Shown: in pieces, positions 6,741 to 14,820 of the stretch
Layout of the letters: each line of letters starts with the position of its first letter
How positions within the stretch are numbered: position 1 is the first letter of the stretch
Source of the DNA: Thermoplasmata archaeon
Lineage (GTDB): Archaea > Thermoplasmatota > E2 > DHVEG-1 > B18-G2
NCBI GenBank assembly: GCA_021163455.1
Contig: JAGGWT010000140.1
Coordinates: 1 to 16,127 of the forward strand
Direction: 5' to 3'
Length of the DNA stretch: 16,127 nucleotides
Position numbers and translations under genes: made by a program
Notes under the pieces: generated by a model
Seen by the model: the letters and a program-made list of their open reading frames with translations, nothing else
What the model was told of the DNA's origin: nothing
Databases searched by the model: none

Positions 6741-8057
6741 ATGAAGAGAGACGTGCTGGTAATTGCTGGCTATGACCCAACAGGTGGGGCAGGAATACTT
6801 GCGGATATGAAAGCCCTTTTTTTATCAGGAGTGAGAGGTCATTTTATCACAACATGTTTAACTTCTCAAACTCCGGACAGGGTAATCTCTATCGAACCTC
6901 TTGACGTTGAAAAGCTCTGTCATCAGATAGAAAAGGCTCTGGAGAGATACAAACCCGGATACTGTAAACTTGGTATGATTTACAGCAGAGAGTTGCTTCA
7001 CTGTATCTCTGCACTACTTGAAGATAGAGAGATAAAACTGATTGCAGACCCTGTTTTCAGAGCATCTGATGGTACGCAATTGTGTGAGGACGGATATGTA
7101 GAGGTGTACAGAAGAAAAATTTTGCCGATAACCTATCTTCTTACACCGAACATGTATGAGCTGTACCAGCTAACTGGAATCAACGACGTCCGCCAGGCGG
7201 CGCAAAATATAATTGATAGGGGTACTGAAAATGTGCTTGTCAAGGGTGGGGATGCAGAAGGAAAGGAATCTGTGGATGTACTGTTTGATGGCAAAAAATT
7301 CTACAAGTTTGCTCTTCCAAGGGTGAAAGGCAAGTTTCATGGTACGGGATGTACATTCTCTTCTCTAATAGTTGCAAATCTTTCAAGAGGTAGAGGATTG
7401 AGACCATCTATAGTTGAGGCGAAAAGAATTTTATGGAGTATGATGGTCAATTCTTACAAACTGGAAAACTTTGAGAACCATCTGCTGGGAAAACCAGAGG
7501 AGGTAGACATCCCGCCAGAAAATTCGACAGGTGAGAGATTTGATGTGTGGTTATCTCTCAACAGAGGGGTCAAACGCTTTGTGAAAATGATACCCGATCA
7601 TCTCATTCCGGAAGTAGGAATAAATTTTGGATACGCTCTGAGCAATGCTGAAAGCAGAGATGATGTGTGTGCTCTTACGAGGAGGATAGATAGAAGCAGA
7701 CAACTAGGTAGACTTGATTTTGCATCTTCGATGCATATATCCAGAGTTATACTGACTGCGATGAAATTTGACAGAAGATTCAGGAGTGCGGTCAATCTGA
7801 GGTATTCTGAGGACTTCATTTCACATTCTGAAAAACTGGGTTTCACAGTGGCGTATTTTGATAGGAAGGAGGAACCGGAGAATGTCTCAACTATGGAATG
7901 GGGAACTGGGGTAGCCATAGAAAAAACTGGAAAGATACCTGATATCATATATGATACGGGAGGCGTTGGAAAGGAAGCTATGATAAGATTACTTGGAAGA
8001 AATCCTGATGATGTGGTGAGAAAGGTCGAGACTGTCCTCAGGAGTATGTCTCTATGA
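6741..8057 (+). CDS. thiDN: Bifunctional ThiD-ThiN: HMP/HMP-phosphate kinase fused to thiamine-phosphate synthase domain
   Basis: This 438-aa fusion catalyses two steps of thiamine synthesis: phosphorylation of hydroxymethylpyrimidine, then joining of HMP-diphosphate to the thiazole phosphate. Residues 1 to about 250 are ThiD of the ribokinase superfamily, with IAGYDPTGGAGILADMKA (8-25) and the anion-hole/catalytic Cys motif HGTGCTFSS (200-208). Residues about 265-438 are the ThiN domain, the archaeal replacement for bacterial ThiE, visible as LDFASSMHISRVILTAMKF, STMEWGTG and PDIIYDTGGVGKEAMIRLLG. The ATG at 6741 opens directly into the kinase strand, and the TATA box at about -30 supports it. 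The leader is too short for a TPP riboswitch. The 3' end overlaps the convergent cysteine-rich gene by 20 bp. Confidence 0.95.
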   Translation: MKRDVLVIAGYDPTGGAGILADMKALFLSGVRGHFITTCLTSQTPDRVISIEPLDVEKLCHQIEKALERYKPGYCKLGMIYSRELLHCISALLEDREIKLIADPVFRASDGTQLCEDGYVEVYRRKILPITYLLTPNMYELYQLTGINDVRQAAQNIIDRGTENVLVKGGDAEGKESVDVLFDGKKFYKFALPRVKGKFHGTGCTFSSLIVANLSRGRGLRPSIVEAKRILWSMMVNSYKLENFENHLLGKPEEVDIPPENSTGERFDVWLSLNRGVKRFVKMIPDHLIPEVGINFGYALSNAESRDDVCALTRRIDRSRQLGRLDFASSMHISRVILTAMKFDRRFRSAVNLRYSEDFISHSEKLGFTVAYFDRKEEPENVSTMEWGTGVAIEKTGKIPDIIYDTGGVGKEAMIRLLGRNPDDVVRKVETVLRSMSL

Positions 8058-8235
8058 ACTTTTCGAAGGAGCGATCATAGGTTCTCTCAACTTCTTTCGG
8101 GAAGCAACAGGCAGGAAGCTCTCTTCTCGATAGGTGATATCTGAGACACTCACAGCACTTTCCTTTCTTATCGCAGGGTTCGTATGTGCATGGACAGTTT
8201 TCGAGATTTTTCTTAATATTGCATATCTGCTGCAT
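8038..8235 (-). CDS. Small cysteine-rich protein, DUF6485-like
   Basis: This 65-aa protein carries nine cysteines (5, 14, 16, 21, 27, 28, 30, 43, 44) in the pattern NCPCTYEPC, GKCCECLRYH and LPACCFP, followed by VERTYDRSFEKFI. This closely matches, from memory, the small DUF6485-type proteins of anaerobic bacteria and archaea, which have no assigned function. The cysteines and His34 suggest metal binding, probably zinc or an iron-sulfur cluster. The frame could start at 8256, but a TATA-like CTTTTAAGG at 8257-8266 directly abuts that ATG and is centred about 26 nt before the ATG at 8235. A leaderless start at 8235 is therefore preferred. The stop lies 20 bp inside the 3' end of thiDN. Confidence 0.8.
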   Translation of the reverse strand: MQQICNIKKNLENCPCTYEPCDKKGKCCECLRYHLSRRELPACCFPKEVERTYDRSFEKFIETYS

Positions 8236-8256
8236 GAGGGTATATATGCGGTACAT

Positions 8257-8266
8257 CCTTAAAAGG
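8257..8266 (-). promoter_or_regulatory. TATA box of the DUF6485-like gene
   Basis: The minus strand reads CCTTTTAAGG, centred about 26 nt before the ATG at 8235 with no Shine-Dalgarno in between. It lies only 14 nt beyond the peptidase stop codon, so the small gene may be transcribed separately. Confidence 0.45.
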
Positions 8267-8279
8267 ATTCAGTTTCGCC

Positions 8280-11186
8280 CTATTGCTCCTCTCCGGGTAT
8301 GTATGGGTTGAACGCTGGGTCACCGTAAAGCTGCCATTCCTGGAATTCGAAGTATTTGTTGGGCAGCACCTTTGTCTTCTTCGAACCGAACATTTCCACG
8401 AATTGATCGTATTTCTCCTCCCACAGTTTGAAATCAAGCAATGGATTTCCCGTAGCTACAAGAGGTGGTGACCACCAGAAGGTTGCGTTCGCATCCTTGT
8501 ACAGGTAAAGATTTCTGGCATTTCTGAAAGCCAGACCTATCGTCTTGTTTTTCATCAGTTCCTGACACATATCCTGATACATGAGATAGCCAAAGTGTGG
8601 CTCTGGATATATGCCCTTCTTTGCATTGAGGGTTGTATTGATATAAGCTCTTGCCACAGACCAAGGAGTATCATAAATATGTTTCTTTGGTTCCAGATAA
8701 CCTCCAGCTATATTTGACTCGACACTTGCTGATATCAGAGTATTGACCCCAGCATGTATAAAGGCCATTGATATGGAGTTCTGTGGATATACACCGGTTA
8801 TCTTTCCACACAGACAGCTATCTATCCACATCACAGATGGTCCGAGCTCCATCTCTGCTACTCTTCTGGGTGTGTAATCGCCGACCATGGAGAGAGAATA
8901 TCCTGGACCGAAGAACCCTCCATCTATGCATGAGAATGTTCTCTCAGCAATCCATCTGAAAATTGGTCCAAACCACCCAAGTCCAAGTATGGATGGACCG
9001 CACATTCCGAACATGTGGGGTTGTCCATGTGCGTTTGCCCATATGAAATTGCTGCTCTCCATGTATTCCTTTCCTTTCGCGACATCTTCTCCTACATACT
9101 TTGCGACAAAATTCTTGAAGAATATCAGCCTGTTCAGCAGGCAGGATTTCTTTATCTTACTCAGTGCTTCCATGCTGTAACCGACCGCCGCCGCCTCATA
9201 ATCGTACGCTGTGGTCACCTTGAAGCCCATTGGCTCGAGAACCTTTTCTTTTGTTCTTTCCATCACTATCTTTCCGAAACCAGTTGGTAGCTTGACAGCC
9301 TCCTCAGAGTTACCCGTGATTCTAGAGATGAAGTATCTTATCAGTGGCCTCTGGAAGTCCTGCCCTCCTCCAACAAGAACGGTCGCTTTATCCTTCCAGT
9401 CTCCCAGACTTTTTATGATATCACTGTAGAAAAATGTCCTGACAATCTGTGCATTCACATCCTGCACATCCCATCCTGCCAGTCTCCCAACGATATTTTC
9501 CTGATAGGGATAATAGCTGTATGTATCATTTGCAAGATTGGAATAATCTCCATATATCGGGTCTATATCTCCGTATATAAAGTCGCTAGGCGTTCCCAAA
9601 CCATATGCATACGTAAATGATGAGACATCCTTGCTGAGAGGGCACAACCAGTTATCATAGACAATTCTAGGCATCATCTCTGCATCGCCCAATATGGCAA
9701 TATAAATCGGATTATTCTTGTAATATTCTCTGAGGTTTCTGATATCATCAGCAGGAATGTCTGCCAGTTTTGCTAGAAGTTTGTTCAATGGTTTATGTAT
9801 CTTGTTGAAAACATGCATGTTATGAGCGTAAGCCAAATCAGGATTCTTCCTCACCGAGTAGTATCCCGGACATTTTTCACCTTTAATTGTGAGTGCATTA
9901 TCATCTGCATAAAATGCAAAGTCGGGTCTGGCAAAAATGATGCCCCTGTGATACGCTGTCAGGTATGGAGCGAGAGAAGATAATTTTTTCATCATGGCGT
10001 AGTACGGATTCTCCAGTTTATCCACTTCCACGTTAATCTGAACTCTCCCCGACTTTCTATCCAACCATTCTCCCGAAATCACAAGATTATACCTTGCTCC
10101 TCCTCTATTGTAAAGGAGAACTTCTTGGTAGAATCTATCCTTGATGATCCTCCCTGCACTATCCCTGATTGCAGGATTCGATGCTGTAGAAACCCCAAAA
10201 CTGATTAATTCAAACTTCTGATAAGTTTCGGGCAGAGAAGGATCCATTATTCCACCTTGAACACTGACCCTATTCCCAAATTCATCGACACCATCTGAGT
10301 CAAGGTTAACAACCTCCACCTTTATCAGGGCATATTTGTAATCATCCGGTATCTTAAAACTGAAATTGGCGGTGTTTGAACCTGTCAGCAGACCCATAAA
10401 CATACGAACAATCTGGGTCGATACTGTTGATTTGATCTCCATAACAGGGGAGGAATAAAATACCTTATCAAGAACTCTTGGAGGCCACGCATCGAGAGGA
10501 TTCGTCATAGTTATATAATCAATATCACCAAATTTTTCCTCAACAAGTTCTATGGTAATGTTAAGGGCATCATCCGCATTTTCAATGTGATAACTGTTGA
10601 AGACATCTGTTGTTAAATTTCCGCATATTATGAGATATCTAACATCAATTTTGCTCAGAACACCCAGTACTTCAGAGTCTATCTGGTCAGTAACTATAAC
10701 CGGAGCGGTGAGGTAACTGGCAATGGGAGTGGCGACCATTCCCGTCTCGTAACCTTCTTGATCATCTTTTATTATTAGTGCTAGGTCACTCTTCTTCCAG
10801 TATTCCTTTATAAGGTCAAGAGAAACATCCCTTGGGTCTCTATTTTCAGTTATCACAAGGTCCGGATTTTTCCCTATCATCTCTTCTGCCCTTATTATGG
10901 CCTTTGAAGGTCCGCTCATATTCTTCACATAAAGTGGTACAACGTGTCTGTTGCCGTTTTCATCGTAGTGGACAGCCAGTGGCGTTACTATCAGAGGGTA
11001 GAAGGGATTTGTATCTGCCACCTCAATAGCAGAGGGACTATCCTTCAAAACCCCCTCCATCACAACCAAAGCTTTTCCACTTGGCAGAAAACCTTCCCTG
11101 GGAGCAGGTTTATAAAGGTATATCCCGACTCCAGCTATCAGAAGGATTATCACACCAATCGTCACAACTACTTTATCATGCTTCAT
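8280..11186 (-). CDS. Membrane-anchored C25 (gingipain-like) cysteine peptidase
   Basis: A 968-aa protein with one N-terminal hydrophobic helix (residues 6-25) and no strong cleavage site, so probably a signal anchor with the rest outside the cell. Residues about 38-230 resemble cell-wall-binding-repeat-2-like alpha/beta repeats: ATPIASYLTAPVIVTDQI and then VRYLIICGNLTTDVF. A beta-rich segment (about 270-390) follows. Residues about 410-955 form the peptidase domain of family C25, with YIAILGDAEMMPR near 494-506, the catalytic His720 in NAHGQP and the probable nucleophile Cys791 in DSCLCG. The C-terminal LYGDPAFNP is also typical. About eight N-x-S/T sequons fit an extracellular glycoprotein. 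There is no C-terminal membrane helix. Substrate specificity and any pro-peptide processing cannot be read. It has its own TATA box and a good GGGAGG site. Confidence 0.85.
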   Translation of the reverse strand: MKHDKVVVTIGVIILLIAGVGIYLYKPAPREGFLPSGKALVVMEGVLKDSPSAIEVADTNPFYPLIVTPLAVHYDENGNRHVVPLYVKNMSGPSKAIIRAEEMIGKNPDLVITENRDPRDVSLDLIKEYWKKSDLALIIKDDQEGYETGMVATPIASYLTAPVIVTDQIDSEVLGVLSKIDVRYLIICGNLTTDVFNSYHIENADDALNITIELVEEKFGDIDYITMTNPLDAWPPRVLDKVFYSSPVMEIKSTVSTQIVRMFMGLLTGSNTANFSFKIPDDYKYALIKVEVVNLDSDGVDEFGNRVSVQGGIMDPSLPETYQKFELISFGVSTASNPAIRDSAGRIIKDRFYQEVLLYNRGGARYNLVISGEWLDRKSGRVQINVEVDKLENPYYAMMKKLSSLAPYLTAYHRGIIFARPDFAFYADDNALTIKGEKCPGYYSVRKNPDLAYAHNMHVFNKIHKPLNKLLAKLADIPADDIRNLREYYKNNPIYIAILGDAEMMPRIVYDNWLCPLSKDVSSFTYAYGLGTPSDFIYGDIDPIYGDYSNLANDTYSYYPYQENIVGRLAGWDVQDVNAQIVRTFFYSDIIKSLGDWKDKATVLVGGGQDFQRPLIRYFISRITGNSEEAVKLPTGFGKIVMERTKEKVLEPMGFKVTTAYDYEAAAVGYSMEALSKIKKSCLLNRLIFFKNFVAKYVGEDVAKGKEYMESSNFIWANAHGQPHMFGMCGPSILGLGWFGPIFRWIAERTFSCIDGGFFGPGYSLSMVGDYTPRRVAEMELGPSVMWIDSCLCGKITGVYPQNSISMAFIHAGVNTLISASVESNIAGGYLEPKKHIYDTPWSVARAYINTTLNAKKGIYPEPHFGYLMYQDMCQELMKNKTIGLAFRNARNLYLYKDANATFWWSPPLVATGNPLLDFKLWEEKYDQFVEMFGSKKTKVLPNKYFEFQEWQLYGDPAFNPYIPGEEQ

Positions 11187-11193
11187 GTTAATC

Positions 11194-11201
11194 TTCCTCC
11201 C
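11194..11201 (-). promoter_or_regulatory. Shine-Dalgarno of the C25 peptidase gene
   Basis: GGGAGGAA on the minus strand lies 7 nt before the ATG at 11186 and fixes that start just ahead of the hydrophobic helix. Confidence 0.65.
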
Positions 11202-11230
11202 TAATTCCCTTATAATGATGTAATACGATA

Positions 11231-11241
11231 CTATATATATT
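11231..11241 (-). promoter_or_regulatory. TATA box of the C25 peptidase gene
   Basis: The minus strand reads AAAAAAAAATATATATAG. A start about 25 nt downstream would give a leader of roughly 20-25 nt that contains the GGGAGG site. The run of nine bases that reads T on the plus strand is the A-rich region just upstream of this TATA box. Confidence 0.6.
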
Positions 11242-11326
11242 TTTTTTTGTATTCAAATTTTGCCAAACTTAATAAGGGTTGTATCATCCATAGCTAGTCT
11301 TTCTAAGGACCTGCATATCCAGTTTT

Positions 11327-11347
11327 AAAGGGAGAAGAGTTATTCTC
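11327..11347 (-). terminator. Possible weak terminator after the 241-aa gene
   Basis: Directly at the TAA stop the minus strand reads AAGAG-AATAA-CTCTT followed by the pyrimidine-rich TCTCCCTTT. The stem is only 5 bp, so this is tentative. The rest of 11250-11326 holds no recognisable gene or RNA. Confidence 0.25.
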
Positions 11348-12073
11348 TTAGATGGGTTTTTCATTTACAGATACTGCAAGTCCAGAAACAAAGAAAAAGC
11401 TCTCGTTATCCTGTGGGATGTTTACCACAATACCTGTGAAACCCTTCACCTCAACACTCAAAGGATTTTCATCAACTTTGATGCTCTTGGAACCTTCCGC
11501 TCCTATCGTTCTCATTCTACCGCTTGCCATTCTTACTTCTATCATAGGTGCAAATATTTTGAAAGGAATCAGATAGGCAATAATTATCAGAGGCACGTAA
11601 AGAATTATCATTGCAATAATTACAGCTAAAGCCTCTGCAAGAGAACTAACATTTTTCAGGCGCTCGTTTATTTTCTCTATTATCATGAATATTACAGGTA
11701 GAATTACATCTCCGCTACCGATGGCTTGGAAATAGCATAGGTGATTTGATATATTATCATCCTGTGATGTTAAACCTGAATACAAACCGTTTAGAACCAC
11801 TCCCAAAGTGGCTAACCTTTTTTCCAAGCTTTTGATATTTTTAACATCTCCTCTGTCTATAGCGTCGCTTAATTCGGTAAGTGCATGCTTCAATTCATTA
11901 ACCTTATTTACGCTTATCTTCAGTTCCTTCTTTTTGACAGAGAAAGCTCTGACATTATAGATTTCAACGGTAACAGTATCTTTTTCGTTTTTGGAATATA
12001 CAATTGTTGAGAATGTCGTCAGGATAATAGTTGTTACCACAAAAAGCGTTGTAACCATTTTTATTTTTTCCAT
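11348..12073 (-). CDS. Unknown membrane protein with exported coil and beta domain
   Basis: I do not recognise the family of this 241-aa protein. Visible parts are: an N-terminal hydrophobic segment (residues 6-26, ending IVYS) that looks like a signal peptide or anchor; a charged helical region (about 50-95, KKKELKISVNKVNELKHAL onward) that could form a coiled coil; a strongly hydrophobic stretch (about 143-175, with LAEALAVIIAMIILYVPLII) that is one or two membrane helices; and a beta-rich tail (about 178-241). One or two membrane passes would place the coil outside and the tail either side. It has its own TATA box about 28 nt before the ATG and no Shine-Dalgarno, so it is probably leaderless. 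It sits between two large surface-protein genes on the same strand, which hints at an envelope role, but no function can be given. Confidence 0.75.
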   Translation of the reverse strand: MEKIKMVTTLFVVTTIILTTFSTIVYSKNEKDTVTVEIYNVRAFSVKKKELKISVNKVNELKHALTELSDAIDRGDVKNIKSLEKRLATLGVVLNGLYSGLTSQDDNISNHLCYFQAIGSGDVILPVIFMIIEKINERLKNVSSLAEALAVIIAMIILYVPLIIIAYLIPFKIFAPMIEVRMASGRMRTIGAEGSKSIKVDENPLSVEVKGFTGIVVNIPQDNESFFFVSGLAVSVNEKPI

Positions 12074-12096
12074 AAAATTAGTTTATGTTTATGTAG

Positions 12097-12105
12097 TATA
12101 TAATT
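12097..12105 (-). promoter_or_regulatory. TATA box of the 241-aa gene
   Basis: The minus strand reads AAAATTATATACTAC, centred about 28 nt before the ATG at 12073. The stretch between is AT-rich and lacks a ribosome-binding site, consistent with leaderless translation. Confidence 0.55.
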
Positions 12106-12148
12106 TTATTTGAGATGGTACAAATGCCCAAGTGCTCATTGGACAAGG

Positions 12149-14818
12149 TCACAGAATCACTGCAAATATGTACATTACATCATCCTCGCTGTTTCCTGCT
12201 TTGTCGAACGCTCTGGCGGATACGAGATGTATGAACAGCATGCTTGATCTACATTTCCATCTGTAAACCGATTGTTCACCTGATATCCTCTGTTGGAGAG
12301 CGTCATCGAGATAAAATTCAACCCTATCGATTCCAGATAATGAGTCACTGGCAGATGCTTCTATGGTTACTCCTCCAAGTATCAGGGTCCATCCAAGAAG
12401 AGATTTCCACATTTTACTGTCCAGTATGTAAACGTATCCTCTCTTCGGTCGAGTTATACTTACATCAGGACCATGCTTATCTATACCAAATTCTATAGTG
12501 TGATGCTCTTCTTCATTACCAGCGTAATCAATAGCCCAGTATGAAAATGTGTGAAATCCTTCCTCTGATATGGTGATTGGATGCCGATAAACTTCTTTAT
12601 TACCACCATCTATCACATAATAAATGCAATCGACACCGCTCCCATCATCAAAAGCTTCTAGGGTTATCTTGATATCACTTCTATACCATCCTTCATTGCC
12701 TTCGTCTCCTGTGATGTATATACTCGTTGTCGGCGGCGCCATATCTATGCCCACCCAGCTGACATTCCACCTATCCAGAATGGGTGAATCCGATGGAGAG
12801 TGCCTTGTGAATACTGCTTGCAGTCTTATTGATGGGTATTCGTCAGGATCGATGGTGGATAGATCCTTTCCGGAAGATATATTTTCAAATCCTGGTATGA
12901 TGTTATAGTTCTCATCAAGGATGTTGAATGTAATTACCCCTAATGGAAGATCAAAGAGGGCATGAAATTCACGCCATGCAATAAGACCATCTGGTGAGAT
13001 CTCCTTTGATGTTACCACTGCAAAGAGTATCTCTTCCTTCTCTTCACCAAGCATGCATGCGATATCTGGCGAACCTGTGGCTTTATGAACGTGCCATACA
13101 CTACCAAAGACATCAGGATACTGGCTTGCCTGATCTCTTTCATCCTCCCATACGGAGAAGATATTTCCCGCCCCTACGGCAATATTATTCCAGTCGGCTC
13201 CAGATGATGATCCGTCAGATATCATGTGCTCCTTGGTGATATGGTCTCCATGGGCTGATATCAGTCTTCCCCAGATGTTGCTACCATCATCGTATGTTAC
13301 AAAAAACATCGTTCCGAGATAATTTTTAACATCTGCCCTTATGTAGCAATTTCCTGGCTGTATAATGAAGTTATCATGTATGGTATTTCCATATCTGTCC
13401 AGAATCTTACCCCATATATTTCCATCGTAGCTTGATCTAGAGTTAGGGTCAACGCTTATGTCTCCATCATTCCACACCACGAGGTATTCTCCCGTTTCGG
13501 GACAAAATGCCACTGCCGGAAATATGTAGTCTGTATGTTCACTCCCTACGGCTATGGCGAAAGGATCTGTTGCAGGATTTCCATTGGAATCAAATTTTCT
13601 GGCATATATGCTGAACGGACCGATCTCGGGGTCGATGCCGCTTTCATAAACAACCATGAAATATCCCTGATCATCCGCACATATCCATGGCTGACCCTGA
13701 TAACTCGCTCCATCATCTATTGGAAAATCTGAGGTCAGTGGATTTCCATTTACATCGTATATACGTCCATACACATCATAGTTATCATAGCCGTGCCTTG
13801 AATCCTCCCATACGACAAAAAATCTGTGATTGCCGAAAGCAACACAGGGATCATATTGACCTTTGTCCGCACTGCATATCGTGAATCTTTTGATGACGTT
13901 TCCATCAGGTGTAACAAGTGCACCTTTAATGTCTACAGCCCACCTACCGTCAGCTATTTTGTTTTCCTCCCAGGCAACAAAGAAAACACCATCTCCGTAT
14001 GCTATTGATGGGTCTTCAGCATGGTAGCTTGTATCATCCGGGGAGGAACTTATGTAAATATCACGGTCACTTTGAGGGTCAGGATATGGATTATGCCCAT
14101 TTTTATCATATAGTCTTCCGTGAATCTGTCTGTATCTCAATCTTTCCCCTTCATACGGGAGATTCTCCGGACCCAGACCCTCTTCCCATGCAACTAGAAA
14201 CTTGTTACTTCCAAACGCAACGTCAGGATCCCATGCTCCCTCCGAGTAAGCTTTGTAGGAGACCATTATATCGGGGTCGGTTCTATCTTCCCACACGAAA
14301 ATAACATCAAATACCCCGGCATCATGCGCATCCTCATCTCCATAAAACATGTAAATGGTTGTTGTGTTATGTGGAGGGATGTGTGGCACTCTAACATATA
14401 CATGTGCGGATTCTCCGGGAACCTTTTCATCCACCCAGTACTGGAGCAGATTTCCATCTTCATCTGTAAATCTCAGGTCATCAAAATCCGGCTGCATGTC
14501 AGTATCATAGTAAACCGTAAAATCGAGAACATACTGTTTGTAATCCACAGAACCTGAGTTATTGATGAGTATCTCAACCATTCTCCTCCATGACACATTC
14601 CACCATGCCCTGTAAGTATTTTTCATGATAACTATACCCTTCTCTTTATCCACAGTGTAGTTCCACGAGTGAGATTTGTCTATTTTACCTTCATCGAGAA
14701 AATCATCCTCCCACACAAACGAGCTACTACCTGATGCTTTTACATTCTCACCAACCAATGTGGCACCCGGCGGCAGGAGCATGATTATCATAATAAACCA
14801 TACAATCCAACCTCTCAT
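12149..14818 (-). CDS. Secreted multidomain protein: DUF2341-like domain, seven-repeat beta-propeller, Ig-like domains
   Basis: This 889-aa protein starts with a signal peptide (hydrophobic 4-20, probable cleavage near VKA at 26-28). Residues about 72-175 are a DUF2341-type domain (WWNVSWRRMVEI, DDLRFTDEDGNLLQYW, TTIYMFYGDEDA). Residues about 195-580 contain seven repeats of the pattern DP-x-VAFG-x3-FFVAWED followed by YGRIYDxNGNP, near 198, 269, 323, 376, 433, 494 and 543, which suggests a seven-bladed propeller. Residues 580-690 form an unassigned beta domain ending SPILDRWNVSWVG. Residues 694-780 are an OmpL47/Ig-like domain (GWYRSDIKITLEAFDDGSGV, WAIDYAGNEE), and 783-889 a second Ig-like domain (GIDRVEFYLDD, AFDKAGN). 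There is no C-terminal anchor. GAGGTGGT at 14825-14832 gives a strong start. The likely role is extracellular binding or adhesion; no catalytic motif is seen. Confidence 0.87.
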   Translation of the reverse strand: MRGWIVWFIMIIMLLPPGATLVGENVKASGSSSFVWEDDFLDEGKIDKSHSWNYTVDKEKGIVIMKNTYRAWWNVSWRRMVEILINNSGSVDYKQYVLDFTVYYDTDMQPDFDDLRFTDEDGNLLQYWVDEKVPGESAHVYVRVPHIPPHNTTTIYMFYGDEDAHDAGVFDVIFVWEDRTDPDIMVSYKAYSEGAWDPDVAFGSNKFLVAWEEGLGPENLPYEGERLRYRQIHGRLYDKNGHNPYPDPQSDRDIYISSSPDDTSYHAEDPSIAYGDGVFFVAWEENKIADGRWAVDIKGALVTPDGNVIKRFTICSADKGQYDPCVAFGNHRFFVVWEDSRHGYDNYDVYGRIYDVNGNPLTSDFPIDDGASYQGQPWICADDQGYFMVVYESGIDPEIGPFSIYARKFDSNGNPATDPFAIAVGSEHTDYIFPAVAFCPETGEYLVVWNDGDISVDPNSRSSYDGNIWGKILDRYGNTIHDNFIIQPGNCYIRADVKNYLGTMFFVTYDDGSNIWGRLISAHGDHITKEHMISDGSSSGADWNNIAVGAGNIFSVWEDERDQASQYPDVFGSVWHVHKATGSPDIACMLGEEKEEILFAVVTSKEISPDGLIAWREFHALFDLPLGVITFNILDENYNIIPGFENISSGKDLSTIDPDEYPSIRLQAVFTRHSPSDSPILDRWNVSWVGIDMAPPTTSIYITGDEGNEGWYRSDIKITLEAFDDGSGVDCIYYVIDGGNKEVYRHPITISEEGFHTFSYWAIDYAGNEEEHHTIEFGIDKHGPDVSITRPKRGYVYILDSKMWKSLLGWTLILGGVTIEASASDSLSGIDRVEFYLDDALQQRISGEQSVYRWKCRSSMLFIHLVSARAFDKAGNSEDDVMYIFAVIL
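12630..14240 (-). repeat. Protein-level repeats in the surface protein gene (propeller blades at about 13130-14240)
   Basis: The seven blades of the propeller are spaced about 50-70 codons apart. The DNA repeats are degenerate: forms of TCCTCCCA(T/G) with flanking AAA recur around 13145, 13806, 13968 and 14186 on the plus strand, encoding the W-E-(E/D) core. The Ig-like module after it (about 12480-12740) is a single divergent copy. The divergence shows an old duplication, not a recent expansion. Confidence 0.6.
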
Positions 14819-14820
14819 CT

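Noticed and set aside
8213..8664. Short minus-strand frames overlapping the end of the C25 peptidase and its neighbour
   Set aside because: They are out-of-frame shadows with low-quality composition and no start signal.
11231..11249. TATATATAT followed by nine T as a plus-strand terminator or a simple repeat of interest
   Set aside because: It has no hairpin, and on the minus strand it is well placed as the TATA box and A-rich upstream region of the peptidase gene.
12244..14557. Many plus-strand open frames within the propeller protein gene
   Set aside because: They are antisense shadows of a repeat-bearing gene. Their protein sequences look random and none has a credible start.
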